NCBI RefSeq assembly: GCF_009604455.1
Contig: NZ_WEGL01000005.1
Span: forward strand, 372,001-436,000
Direction of reading: 5' to 3'
Length of the DNA stretch: 64,000 nucleotides
Source of the DNA: Streptomyces sp. RB17
GTDB taxonomy: Bacteria > Actinomycetota > Actinomycetes > Streptomycetales > Streptomycetaceae
Made by a program: the position numbers and the translations under genes. The notes beneath the pieces are model-generated. The model searched no databases and was not told where the DNA came from. It worked only from the letters and a program-made list of their open reading frames with translations. Shown piece after piece: positions 1 through 7,583 of this stretch. Every line of letters begins with the position of its first letter. Within the stretch, counting starts at the first letter, position 1.

Positions 1-454
1 GCAGCGCGGCGAGAGCGGCACCGAGGCGGTCCGCGTCCAGCCGGCCGGGCCCGACGGCAAGCGGCGCCCGCGCCAACTCGTCTTCCATTGCGTGCAGTTG
101 CTCACGTCCGACGGCTGTGCGCGCGCCCGAGCCGGCGGGCACATGGGGTCCGAAGTAGAGGCCCAGTTCCTCCGCGGCCTCTCGCAGCAGCCGAGGCACC
201 AGGTAGGCCGCGGCCGCCGTGGACCGCGGGGCGGCCAGCAGGCAGTGACAGCACAACACATCGAGGAAGACACCGCCCAGCGTGCGGCACGCGGAGCGGC
301 TGCCGAGCGGCCGGACTCCGGTCCGCCCCACCGCCGCGCTCGCCACCGCACAGCGCAGCGCGGTCTCGAGCCTGCCGAGGGCCGCGGACAGCTGCCGTAC
401 CCGGGTGGCCTGCGCCGGAGCATCCGGCCGTACGAGAAGAAGGTCCGGCCGCAT
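1..454 (-). CDS. Unrecognised protein, 5' part only (runs off the left edge)
   Basis: An open frame without stops runs leftward from an ATG at 454 to the edge of the window, so at least 151 residues are encoded. The ATG shares one base with the TGA of the upstream SnoaL-like gene (TGATG), a strong sign of translational coupling within the same operon. The sequence is Ala/Arg/Leu-rich and predicted helical, with a Cys-rich stretch around residues 75-80 (LCCHC). I do not recognise the family. An all-helical fragment in a polyketide cluster might be related to the C-terminal half of acyl-CoA dehydrogenases, but no diagnostic motif is visible. Function unassigned. Confidence 0.6.
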   Translation of the reverse strand, partial: MRPDLLLVRPDAPAQATRVRQLSAALGRLETALRCAVASAAVGRTGVRPLGSRSACRTLGGVFLDVLCCHCLLAAPRSTAAAAYLVPRLLREAAEELGLYFGPHVPAGSGARTAVGREQLHAMEDELARAPLAVGPGRLDADRLGAALAAL

Positions 455-891
455 CAGAACATCTGGTCGTGCGTCACCAGCCGGGACCGGGTGAGCACCT
501 GGTCGCCGACGACCTCCAGCACGTCGTGTACGACACAGCTCGGGGCGATCTCCGGCTTGCCGCCGGGGCGGACGGTGACCACCAGCGCGTAGACGGTGGA
601 GCGGACGGAGCCGTCCTCCTGCGGTTCCAGGGCGATGTGGTTGAACCAGTGCCGGCGCCGCACCGGATCGTTCTCGAAGCGCTTGTGGAACTCCACCAGC
701 TCGCGGACGATGCCGGGCCGGGTCCTCGCGGGCTCCGCGTCCGGGGAGTGCTGGAAGGTGCCGTCCTCGGTGAAGGTCGCCGCGTAGTCCTCGAAGCGGA
801 GGCCGTCCAGCGCCTGCATCTGGTGGGCGTAGAAGTGCTGCACCTGCGCGTACAGGTCGGTCAGGGTGCGGGCGGTCACGGTCGTGGTCAT
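454..891 (-). CDS. SnoaL-like / NTF2-fold polyketide-modifying protein
   Basis: This 145-aa protein has the size and pattern of the NTF2-like superfamily: an N-terminal helix with Tyr and Phe residues, the segment around residues 30-45 (DYAATFTEDGTFQHSP), and alternating beta strands to the C terminus. Members in aromatic polyketide clusters act as cyclases, hydroxylase partners or small-substrate isomerases; which applies here cannot be told from sequence. ATG at 891 is preceded by GGAGGAAG at good spacing. It is the first gene of a leftward operon, coupled to the partial gene below it, and is divergent from the ketoreductase with SARP-like repeats between them. Confidence 0.75.
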   Translation of the reverse strand: MTTTVTARTLTDLYAQVQHFYAHQMQALDGLRFEDYAATFTEDGTFQHSPDAEPARTRPGIVRELVEFHKRFENDPVRRRHWFNHIALEPQEDGSVRSTVYALVVTVRPGGKPEIAPSCVVHDVLEVVGDQVLTRSRLVTHDQMF

Positions 892-951
892 GGCTTCCTC
901 CGGCGCGGGCGATGGACAGCCGGGGCCCGGTGCTCGCCCCGTGGCACGGGC

Positions 952-986
952 ACAGTGGACGAGCCCGCTCGAGAAAGACTCGACCT
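952..986 (-). promoter_or_regulatory. Candidate SARP-activated promoter of the SnoaL-like operon
   Basis: On the minus strand TCGAGTC (983-977) and TCGAGCG (972-966) are direct repeats with exactly 11 bp periodicity. Eight bases beyond the second repeat lies CACTGT (957-952), which has the A2 and T6 of a -10 box. This matches the known layout of SARP sites (ActII-ORF4, DnrI): TCGAG heptamers at 11 bp spacing, the last 8 bp from the -10. On the plus strand the same DNA reads TCGAGAA (969-975) and TCGACCT (980-986), also 11 bp apart but with a poorer -10. A single TCGAGAG at 1034-1040 lies nearer the ketoreductase start. Assignment is by pattern only. Confidence 0.55.
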
Positions 987-1100
987 GCGGATCCTCCGGC
1001 CGGCGGCGCGGTCCAGCGGCGTTCCACCGAGGCTCGAGAGGAGACCGGAAGTCTCGGCGCTGCCGTCGCGCGACAGGCCAGGTTCGGTGAGGGAGGAAGC

Positions 1101-1886
1101 ATGGCGGAGGCAGTCAAGCCGGTGGCGCTGGTCACCGGTGCCACGAGCGGGATCGGTCTCGAGGTGGCCAGGCGGCTGGCCGGGCTCGGTGCCCGGGTCT
1201 TTCTGTGCGCCCGCCGCGGCGAGGAACTGGCGGCCACCGTGAAGTCCCTGCAGGGCGAGGGGCTCGACGTCGACGGCAGCGCCTGCGACGTGTCGGAGCC
1301 GGAGCAGATCCGCGCCTACGTCCGGGCCGCGGTGGACCGCTTCGGCCCGGTGGACATCCTGGTCAACAACGCCGGCCGCAGCGGCGGCGGAGCGACCGCG
1401 GAGATCGCCGACGACCTCTGGTTCGACGTGATCAACACCAATCTGAACAGCGTGTTCCTGATGACGAAGGAAGTCCTCAACACCGGCGGAATGCTGGCCA
1501 AGGACCGGGGGAGGATCATCAACATCGCCTCCACCGGAGGCAAGCAGGGCGTGGTGCACGCCGCGCCCTATTCGGCGTCCAAGCACGGAGTGGTCGGTTT
1601 CACCAAGGCCCTCGGCCTGGAGCTCGCCCGGACCGGGATCACCGTCAACGCGGTGTGCCCGGGCTTCGTCGAGACCCCCATGGCCGAACGGGTGCGCGAG
1701 CACTACGCGGGGATCTGGGGCGTCACCGAGCAGGAGGCGCACGACCGCATCACCACACGCGTGCCGCTGGGCCGGTACGTGGAGACCCGCGAGGTCGCGG
1801 CCATGGTCGAGTACCTGGCCGGCGACGACGCCGCGGCCGTCACCGCACAGGCCCTGAACGTGTGCGGCGGTCTGGGCAACTACTGA
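1101..1886 (+). CDS. Aromatic polyketide ketoreductase (ActIII-type SDR)
   Basis: This 261-aa short-chain dehydrogenase matches type II PKS C-9 ketoreductases. It has the cofactor motif TGATSGIG (12-19), NNAG near 89-92, and the catalytic set Ser144, Tyr157, Lys161, which coincides with the numbering of the actinorhodin KR. The C-terminal region with PGFVETPM and a helical lid (around 195-220) is typical for the family. It would use NADPH to reduce one carbonyl of the nascent poly-beta-ketone and so fix the first ring closure. ATG at 1101 follows GGGAGGAAGC; the upstream in-frame extension is shadow. It heads a rightward operon with 2011, 2893, 3770 and 4597. Confidence 0.93.
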   Translation: MAEAVKPVALVTGATSGIGLEVARRLAGLGARVFLCARRGEELAATVKSLQGEGLDVDGSACDVSEPEQIRAYVRAAVDRFGPVDILVNNAGRSGGGATAEIADDLWFDVINTNLNSVFLMTKEVLNTGGMLAKDRGRIINIASTGGKQGVVHAAPYSASKHGVVGFTKALGLELARTGITVNAVCPGFVETPMAERVREHYAGIWGVTEQEAHDRITTRVPLGRYVETREVAAMVEYLAGDDAAAVTAQALNVCGGLGNY

Positions 1887-2010
1887 GACCGCCGGGCGGC
1901 GCGACCGCGCCGGTCACATCACCGGCCGGGGCCCGCGCCGGCCACGGCACCGGCCTCGCCGGCCGGCTCCGACTCCCGTGTTCCGACGCTCAGTTCTGGA
2001 GGCAGGCATC

Positions 2011-2874
2011 ATGACCACGCAGCACGAGGCGACGCCGTCCGCCCCACCCGGGCTGCTGTTCCACGACGACTTCCGCGAGGGCCTGCTCCACGCCGGCCCC
2101 GAGGCGCGCTGGCAGCTGCGGGCGGTGGAGGACATGCCTGAGGGCGACGGGCTGATCAGCACCTCCGACGAAGGGCTCGTGGTGCTCCCCACCGGGCGCA
2201 ACGAAACCACCGGGGAGCCCGCCTTCGCACGGCCCGAGGATCCCGGGGCGACCACCGAGTTCCTGCGCTGGGCCGCGTTCGTGGAGCGCACCACGCAGGA
2301 CGGCGGATTCGGATTCGCCACCCGGCCCGGCGAAGTCCTCACCGGCACCACGGAGTTCGCGGTCCGCACCTACGGCACCGCCGCCCACCCCCTCGGCGCC
2401 ACCGTCACCGACCACGACGCCGACATGCGGCTCGGCGCGGGCGCCCTGATCTGCATCGACCGCGAGACCGGCATGGTGTTCGACTTCGTGCTCACCAACA
2501 CCGCCGTGCTCGCCCTCTACGAACGCCTGCCGAGGCCCGACGCCGAGCACGCCACGTTCTCGTACGCCGTCCCCGTCGGCATCCGGGAGCCGGACCGGTT
2601 CCACACCTGCTCGGTGGAGCTGGACGCCGATGCGGGAGTGGTGCGCTGGATCCTCGACGGCGAAGAGGTGCTCACCGTCGACAAGATCGGTCACAAGGTG
2701 CTCGACGCCTCCCGGCTGATCTGGCAGAGCGAGGGCGAGGAGCGCACCGCCACCCCCCGCCGGCTCAACTTCGGCCTCTCCACCTTCACCGGCAAGGTCT
2801 GGGGCCAGGGAGTCCGACTCGCCGCACGCCGGCTGACCATCGCCTCGGTGCCCGGCCCGCGCACAAGCGACTGA
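2011..2874 (+). CDS. Unrecognised 287-aa protein of the polyketide operon (possibly DUF6081-like)
   Basis: ATG at 2011 follows a CTGGAGG ribosome site. The product has no signal peptide or membrane segment. It reads as a beta-rich single domain: an N-terminal segment with LLFHDDFREG (residues 16-25), a middle with GFGFATRPG, and a C-terminal strand series with VRWILDGEEVLTV. A leading 'DDF' followed by beta strands and a late 'RWxLDGE' strand is reminiscent of concanavalin-A-like/LamG sandwich proteins, and it may belong to the DUF6081 group, but I cannot confirm either. It sits between the ketoreductase and an LLM oxidoreductase, so a tailoring or substrate-binding role is possible. Function unknown. 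Confidence 0.75.
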   Translation: MTTQHEATPSAPPGLLFHDDFREGLLHAGPEARWQLRAVEDMPEGDGLISTSDEGLVVLPTGRNETTGEPAFARPEDPGATTEFLRWAAFVERTTQDGGFGFATRPGEVLTGTTEFAVRTYGTAAHPLGATVTDHDADMRLGAGALICIDRETGMVFDFVLTNTAVLALYERLPRPDAEHATFSYAVPVGIREPDRFHTCSVELDADAGVVRWILDGEEVLTVDKIGHKVLDASRLIWQSEGEERTATPRRLNFGLSTFTGKVWGQGVRLAARRLTIASVPGPRTSD

Positions 2875-2892
2875 CAGGAGAGATCGACGATC

Positions 2893-3723
2893 ATGCGGTT
2901 GCACACCTACATCCCCAGCGAGACCCCGGGACAGGACGCCGTCGAGGCGGCGGACGTCGCGGTGCACGCCGAACGCCTGGGCTACCACGGCGTCTGGCTC
3001 CCGGACCATCCCCTGCCCTACTACGAGTACCGGGACTTCTACGGCGGTGTCTGGGAACCGCTGGTCATGCTCGCGAACATCGCCGCCCGCACCACCACCG
3101 TGCGGCTCGGCAGCGGCGTCCTGGTCGCGGCGATGCGCAATCCCTTCGCGGTGGCCAAGCAGGCCGCGACGATCGACCGGCTCTCCCACGGACGGCTGGA
3201 CCTGGGCATCGGCGTCGGCATCGTGCTCAAGGAGTTCCAGAACATGGGCGCCGACTTCCACACCCGCGGCGCACGCACCGACGAGATCATCCGGCTGATA
3301 CGCCACCTGTTCAAGGAAGGCCGGGGCCCCTTCGACGGGACGCACTACCCGCTGGGCGAGGAAGCGGTGTTCGCCCCGCAGCCGGTCCAGCCGGAGGTGC
3401 CCATCTGGATCGGCGGCCGCACCGAGGCCGCCTGGAAGCGCGCCGCGCGCACCGGCGACGCCTGGCTGTGCGCGATGACCGAGCCGGACGTCTTCGCCGC
3501 CAACCTCACCCGGATGCGCGAGCTGACCGACCGCAAGGTCGCGGCGGGCGCCCGGATCCAGTTCACCGCCGCCGAGGCGTCCTTCGAGCGGGCCGTCGAG
3601 GAGATCGAGGCGTGGCAGGCCGCCGGCACGGACGACCTGGTTGTCTGGTTCGGCGCCCCCGACGGCTATGTGGACCGGATGACGATGTTCGCGGAGGCCC
3701 TGGCCAAGACGCAGGACGCCTGA
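2893..3723 (+). CDS. LLM-class flavin/F420-dependent oxidoreductase
   Basis: This 276-aa protein is a TIM-barrel luciferase-like monooxygenase/reductase. The N-terminal strand (MRLHTYIPSE) lacks an obvious signal. Typical family segments follow: GYHGVWLPDH (residues 30-39), VRLGSGVLVAAMRNPFAVAKQAATIDRLSHGRLDLGIG in pieces around 70-115, and PIWIGGRTEAAWKRAARTGDAW near 170-190. The family uses FMN or F420 to reduce or hydroxylate small substrates; aromatic polyketide clusters use such enzymes for late redox steps. ATG at 2893 lies 18 bases after the preceding stop, with CAGGAGAG upstream. Cofactor and substrate are inferred only at family level. Confidence 0.87.
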   Translation: MRLHTYIPSETPGQDAVEAADVAVHAERLGYHGVWLPDHPLPYYEYRDFYGGVWEPLVMLANIAARTTTVRLGSGVLVAAMRNPFAVAKQAATIDRLSHGRLDLGIGVGIVLKEFQNMGADFHTRGARTDEIIRLIRHLFKEGRGPFDGTHYPLGEEAVFAPQPVQPEVPIWIGGRTEAAWKRAARTGDAWLCAMTEPDVFAANLTRMRELTDRKVAAGARIQFTAAEASFERAVEEIEAWQAAGTDDLVVWFGAPDGYVDRMTMFAEALAKTQDA

Positions 3724-3769
3724 CCACACCGTGGACCGGGCACGCCCGGCCCCCACAACGGAGGTGCAC

Positions 3770-4495
3770 ATGACCGACAAGCCCGTCGCCCTCGTCACCG
3801 GGTCCTCCTCCGGCATCGGTGAGGCCGTGGTCCGCCGGCTGTCCGCCGCCGGGATGCGCGTGGCCGTCAACTCCGCCCGGTCGGCCGAGGCGGGGCGGAA
3901 GCTCGCGGAGTCCCTGCCCGACGCGCTGTACGTGCAGGCCGACATCTCCGAGGAGCCCGACGCCCGGCGGCTGGTCGCGACAGCGGTGGAGCACTTCGGC
4001 CGGCTGGACGTCCTGGTGAACAACGCGGGCACCACCCGCCGTATCCCGCACGCCGACCTGACCGCCGTCACGCCGGAGATCTGGCGGGAGATCCTCGACG
4101 TCAATCTGATCGGCACCTGGCAGACCACCGTGGCAGCCGTACCCCACCTGACGGAGACGGCGGGCACGGTGGTCAACATCTCCTCGATCGCGGGCAGCAG
4201 GCCCGCCGGCAGTTCGATCCCCTACGCCGTGAGCAAGGCGGCGATCGAGCATCTGACACGCCTGCTGGCCGGCGTGCTCGGTCCCCGCGTCCGGGTGAAC
4301 GCGGTGGCTCCCGGGCTCATCGAGACGCCCTGGACCAGGGACTTCACCGACATCGCCGAGCATGTACGGCAGACCACCCCGCTGCGCCGCGTGGGACTTC
4401 CCGAGGACGTCGCCGAGGCGGTGCTGGCCATGGCCGGCGCCGCCTACACCACCGGAACGGTGCAGCTGGTGGACGGCGGAGCCCACCTGATCTGA
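3770..4495 (+). CDS. Short-chain dehydrogenase/reductase (second KR-like SDR)
   Basis: A 241-aa classical SDR with TGSSSGIG near the N terminus, NNAG, the VNISSIAG strand carrying the catalytic Ser, YAVSK as the Tyr/Lys pair, and an APGLIETPW loop. It is closer to FabG-type reductases than to the ActIII-type enzyme at 1101 and lacks that enzyme's long lid helix. In aromatic polyketide clusters a second SDR often acts on a later ketone or quinone. ATG at 3770 follows GGAGGTG. It lies between the two LLM oxidoreductases in the same operon, 46 bases after the first. Substrate unknown. Confidence 0.88.
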   Translation: MTDKPVALVTGSSSGIGEAVVRRLSAAGMRVAVNSARSAEAGRKLAESLPDALYVQADISEEPDARRLVATAVEHFGRLDVLVNNAGTTRRIPHADLTAVTPEIWREILDVNLIGTWQTTVAAVPHLTETAGTVVNISSIAGSRPAGSSIPYAVSKAAIEHLTRLLAGVLGPRVRVNAVAPGLIETPWTRDFTDIAEHVRQTTPLRRVGLPEDVAEAVLAMAGAAYTTGTVQLVDGGAHLI

Positions 4496-4513
4496 CGGCC
4501 CGCGGGCCGTGCC

Positions 4514-4544
4514 ACCGGCCGCGGGGACACCTCCCGCGGCCGGT
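4514..4544 (+). terminator. Intercistronic hairpin between SDR and second LLM gene
   Basis: Arms 4514-4525 and 4533-4544 form a perfect 12-bp GC stem with a 7-base loop. There is no U-tract, as is usual in this kind of genome. It may attenuate the operon or protect mRNA ends; the genes on both sides share direction and pathway, so full termination is not implied. Confidence 0.5.
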
Positions 4545-4596
4545 TCGCCCTCTCGCACAGGGACGTTGCCCTCCCCAGGTCCAAGGAGACACCGAC

Positions 4597-5634
4597 ATGA
4601 AGCTGGGAGCGAATCTCGTGTACCAGGGCGCGGGCGAGCTGGCCCGCGCCGCGGAACACCTCGGGTACGACGTGGCACTCGCGCCCGAGGGCTACCGCTC
4701 GGACGCCGCCAGTGTGCTGGGACTGATCGCGGGGCGGACCGAGCGGATCGGGCTGGCCTCCGGTGTCATGCAGATCCCCGCCCGGCCGCCGGGCCTGGCC
4801 GCGCTGACCGCGGCCACGCTGGACGCGCTCAGCGGCGGACGGTTCCGGCTCGGCCTCGGAGTGTCCAACCCCGATGTCTCCGACGGCTGGTACGGCGCCC
4901 GGTTCGACCAGCCCCTCGCCCGCACCCGGGAGTACGTGGAGATCGTCCGCAGGGCGATGGCCGGAGGCCCGGTGGAGTACCAGGGCCGCCACTTCCGGCT
5001 CCCCGCCTCCGGGCCGGGCGGCGGGGCACCGCTCCACGTCCTCACCGAGTCGCCCCGCCCGCGCATCCCCGTCTACCTGGCCGCGGTCGGTCCGAAGAAC
5101 CTGCGGCTGGCCGGCGAGATCGCGGACGGCTGGATCGGCGTGTTCACCTCACCGGAGGCGGTGGCCAAGTCGGTCACCGAGATCCGCGCCGGACGCGAGC
5201 GGGCGGGCGCGGACATGGCGGGCTTCGACGTCCTGCCGAGCCTGCCGACGGCCGTGGCCGACGACGTGGCCACGGCCGCGGACGCCCTGCGTTCCCACTA
5301 CGTCTACATGCTCGGCATCGGCGATCCCGACCGGAACATCTACTGCGCGATGGCCCGGCAGATGGGCTTCGAGCGGGAGGTGACACAGCTGCGCGAGCGC
5401 CAGGCCGCCGGAGACCGGGCCGGCGCGGGCGCCGCCGTGCCGCTGGAGTTCATCGACCGGACGGCGCTGCTCGGCCCCGTGGCCCGGCTGGCCGAGCGGA
5501 TGGTGGCCTATCAGGAGGCCGGAGTGACCACCCTCGGCATCATGGTCTCGGCCGCGGCCACCTCGCTCGACGGCCGGCTGCGCCTGCTCCGGCAGGCGGC
5601 CGAGGCGTGGGAGCGCTCGGGCGTGGGGGAGTAG
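4597..5634 (+). CDS. LLM-class flavin/F420-dependent oxidoreductase (second copy)
   Basis: 345-aa luciferase-like TIM-barrel enzyme, larger than the one at 2893. It opens MKLGANLVYQGAGELARAAE, then has GYDVALAPEGYRSDAASVLG, a TERIGLASGVMQIPARPPG segment (about 50-70) and the LSGGRFRLGLGVSNP motif (about 80-95) that is strongly conserved in F420-dependent members. PVYLAAVGPKNLRLAGEIADGW appears in the middle of the protein. ATG at 4597 has AAGGAG eight bases upstream. It is last in the rightward operon and is followed by a strong terminator. Two divergent LLM enzymes in one aromatic cluster imply two separate F420/FMN steps, or an enzyme and partner. Confidence 0.88.
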   Translation: MKLGANLVYQGAGELARAAEHLGYDVALAPEGYRSDAASVLGLIAGRTERIGLASGVMQIPARPPGLAALTAATLDALSGGRFRLGLGVSNPDVSDGWYGARFDQPLARTREYVEIVRRAMAGGPVEYQGRHFRLPASGPGGGAPLHVLTESPRPRIPVYLAAVGPKNLRLAGEIADGWIGVFTSPEAVAKSVTEIRAGRERAGADMAGFDVLPSLPTAVADDVATAADALRSHYVYMLGIGDPDRNIYCAMARQMGFEREVTQLRERQAAGDRAGAGAAVPLEFIDRTALLGPVARLAERMVAYQEAGVTTLGIMVSAAATSLDGRLRLLRQAAEAWERSGVGE

Positions 5635-5647
5635 GACCCGCTCGCAG

Positions 5648-5686
5648 CGGCGGGTGCCGGCCGCACGGTGCGGCCGGCACCCGCCG
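5648..5686. terminator. Bidirectional terminator between convergent genes
   Basis: Perfect 18-bp inverted repeat (5648-5665 with 5669-5686) around a three-base CGG loop. It lies 13 bases after the LLM stop and 34 bases from the stop of the oppositely directed PPOX gene, so it can end both transcripts. Confidence 0.85.
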
Positions 5687-5720
5687 TCGTGTCCCGGTGC
5701 GCGTCGGAGCGCGAGACGGG

Positions 5721-6137
5721 TCAGGCGGACGGACCCTCCGGGACGGTGCGCTTCTGCATGCCCGGGAGTTCCGGATCGATGCCCCAGCTCAGGATGCGGC
5801 GCGGGTACACCCTGATGAGTTCCTGGCTGAAGTGCGCATGGGTGGGCGTGTGCCCGGAGATGGCCTCGGCCCGGCCGCGGATCTCGATGCCGCGTACCGT
5901 CCACGGGCGGGCGGAGACCAGGTCGTCGATGACGAAGGCCACCTGCGGATTGCCGAGGATGTTCTTGAACTTGCGGCTCTCCGCGAGATTGCGGCCGCCG
6001 ATGTCGAAGGTTCCCAGCTCGGTGTTGTACCTGAACGAGACGGGGTTGTTCTGCGGTGCGCCCTTGCTGTCGACCGTCGACAGACGGCCCAGGTACTGGC
6101 TGTTCACATAGGCCAGTTCGGCCTCGGTCAGCGACAC
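5721..6137 (-). CDS. PPOX-class F420-dependent oxidoreductase
   Basis: 138-aa split-barrel (pyridoxamine-phosphate-oxidase-like) protein. Signature pieces are LGRLSTVDSKGAPQNNPVSFRYN (residues about 16-38, read in two parts), a RNLAESRKFKNILGNPQVAFVIDD segment typical of the F420-binding PPOX group, and RGIEIRGRAEAISG. Such enzymes bind F420 or FMN and reduce quinone-like, flavin-like or enone substrates. It is the last gene of the leftward minimal-PKS operon, 60 bases after the aromatase. With the two LLM enzymes it makes three possible F420 users in the cluster. The F420 preference is family inference. Confidence 0.85.
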   Translation of the reverse strand: MSLTEAELAYVNSQYLGRLSTVDSKGAPQNNPVSFRYNTELGTFDIGGRNLAESRKFKNILGNPQVAFVIDDLVSARPWTVRGIEIRGRAEAISGHTPTHAHFSQELIRVYPRRILSWGIDPELPGMQKRTVPEGPSA

Positions 6138-6197
6138 GACGATGGCTTCCCTTCCTCTGCTCTTCTCCGGTCCTGCTGCGGTGGTGCGCCGGCGCCG

Positions 6198-7148
6198 TCA
6201 GCGGCCGGCCGGTGCGTCGGCGTTGCCGGCCGCGGAGGCCAGCGTGGCACGGCTGTTGCGGCCGAGGGCGTCGCGGACATGGGTGCGGGCCTCGGCGAGG
6301 GTGGTGCCCGCACCCAGCACCTCCTCGACGGCCGCGGGGTTCAGCACGACCGTGTGCCGTGCCGTGACCGAGCTGCCGTCCGGCCCGTCCGCGAACGTCC
6401 ACAGGCCACTGTGCCCCAGCAACAGCTCCGGTGTCCGCCGTTGCTTGTACGCGATCCACTGCCCGCTCTCGCAGATGCGCACCGAGCTGGTGGTGTGCGC
6501 GGCGCCGTCCGAGGTCACCGTGTCCATCTCCAGCTCCTGGAAGCCCGGTTCGGCCTCGGTGAGCCGTACCCGGGACACGTGCGGGAGCCGGTCGGCCCAG
6601 CGGTCCGCCCGGTACACGAAGTCGTAGGCGGCCTCGGCGCCGGTGGTGAGCCGCACGGTGTCGGTGAAGGAGAAGACGACGTCGCCCACCGGGTGCCCGA
6701 ACTCCGCCGTACGGGCGAGCGCCCGGAGCTCCTCGGGACTGTTGCGGTCCAGTGCGTCGGTGATCCACCGCACCGTCTCCGCCGCGTCGTCGACCGCGGT
6801 GAAGTCGTGCCGGAGCACGATCTCGGTACGGTCGCCGGGCAACGAGCGGAACAGCCACTCGCCGCCCATGGAGGCGATCGGCGGCCGGCCGTGCTCCTGC
6901 CGGAAGGTGATGCGCAGCCCGTCGGGGTCGAAGGTACGGCGCGACACCCAGCTGGTGACCCGCCCGCCCACGAGAGCCCAGATCCGGAACCGCTCCGCAC
7001 GCTCCTCGCGCTCCAGGTGGTGCACGTGCACACTGGGGCCGAAGACGGCCGGCCAGCACGTCACATCGGCGACCAGTTCGTAGAGGACGCGCGGGGGAGC
7101 CGCGACGACGACGGTGTGCTCGGTGCTGTGCTGCCTGCCCTCTGTCAT
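6198..7148 (-). CDS. Didomain aromatase/cyclase (SRPBCC, ActVII-like)
   Basis: 316 aa, the normal length for didomain type II PKS aromatase/cyclases. Two START/SRPBCC repeats are visible: the first from TEHTVVVAAPPRVLYELVADVTCWP (about 8-32), the second from DTVRLTTGAEAAYDFVYRADRWADRLPHV (about 160-188), each followed by beta strands and a long final helix. The enzyme would fold and dehydrate the first ring of the reduced polyketide. I chose ATG at 7148, which has GGAGACCCACC upstream, over an in-frame ATG at 7172. A perfect palindrome separates it from the ACP gene. Confidence 0.93.
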   Translation of the reverse strand: MTEGRQHSTEHTVVVAAPPRVLYELVADVTCWPAVFGPSVHVHHLEREERAERFRIWALVGGRVTSWVSRRTFDPDGLRITFRQEHGRPPIASMGGEWLFRSLPGDRTEIVLRHDFTAVDDAAETVRWITDALDRNSPEELRALARTAEFGHPVGDVVFSFTDTVRLTTGAEAAYDFVYRADRWADRLPHVSRVRLTEAEPGFQELEMDTVTSDGAAHTTSSVRICESGQWIAYKQRRTPELLLGHSGLWTFADGPDGSSVTARHTVVLNPAAVEEVLGAGTTLAEARTHVRDALGRNSRATLASAAGNADAPAGR

Positions 7149-7183
7149 GGTGGGTCTCCTCGGCTGGTCCATGCGGGAAGTGG

Positions 7184-7217
7184 ACCGGTGCCGCCGTCCC
7201 GGGACGGCGGCACCGGT
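7184..7217. terminator. Perfect 34-bp palindrome between ACP and aromatase genes
   Basis: Positions 7184-7200 are the exact reverse complement of 7201-7217, with no loop beyond the minimal turn. It lies in the 92-base gap within an apparent operon (KS-alpha, CLF, ACP, then aromatase and PPOX). Plausible roles are an attenuator that lowers the later genes relative to the minimal PKS, an mRNA stabiliser for the upstream transcript, or a protein site. Confidence 0.6.
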
Positions 7218-7240
7218 GGATCTGCGGGGCCGGGACGGGA

Positions 7241-7501
7241 TCAGGCCGCGGCCGTGATCCCCTCGTTCACCAGGGCGAGCAGCGCCCGGGGCGTCTCCAC
7301 CTCGGTGATCTCGTCGTCGGGGATGCTGACGCCGAACTCCTGGTTGATCCGGGCCGCGGTCTCCATCAGGGCCAGCGAGTCGTAGCCCAGGTCCTCGAAG
7401 GACGCGTCGAGCACGTCCCCCTCAGGGGCGGCGAGTCCCTCCTCGGAGCCGGCGCACTCGACGAGGATGCGCCGCAGGTCGTCAAGGTTCATGGTGGTCA
7501 T
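7241..7501 (-). CDS. Type II PKS acyl carrier protein
   Basis: 86-aa acidic protein with the phosphopantetheine site in DLGYDSLALME; Ser42 is the attachment residue, the same position as in the actinorhodin ACP. The four-helix pattern and the acidic helix after the Ser (ETAARINQEFGVSIPDDEI) are typical. It carries the growing poly-beta-ketone for the KS-alpha/CLF pair. ATG at 7501 has CAGGAGAGATCTC upstream; a longer in-frame extension upstream is shadow. It lies 82 bases after the chain-length factor. Confidence 0.95.
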   Translation of the reverse strand: MTTMNLDDLRRILVECAGSEEGLAAPEGDVLDASFEDLGYDSLALMETAARINQEFGVSIPDDEITEVETPRALLALVNEGITAAA

Positions 7502-7583
7502 GAGATCTCTCCTGGTGTTCGGGTGACCGGTTGTCAGGCGTGCGGGATGCCATCCGCGCCGAGCGGCCGGATCGTCGTACCGC

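Noticed and set aside
1990..4179. 729-residue minus-strand frame opposite the 2011-4179 operon
   Set aside because: Antisense to genes with clear families and ribosome sites; composition is Gly/Val/His-rich and non-protein-like.
5149..7059. 636-residue minus-strand frame
   Set aside because: Mirror of LLM, PPOX and aromatase coding sequence in another frame; no start site or motif.
4509..7385. 958-residue plus-strand frame across the LLM, PPOX and aromatase genes
   Set aside because: It is Arg/Gly/Pro-rich, crosses real genes on both strands and the 18-bp terminator, and has no family motif; an artefact of high-GC codon bias.
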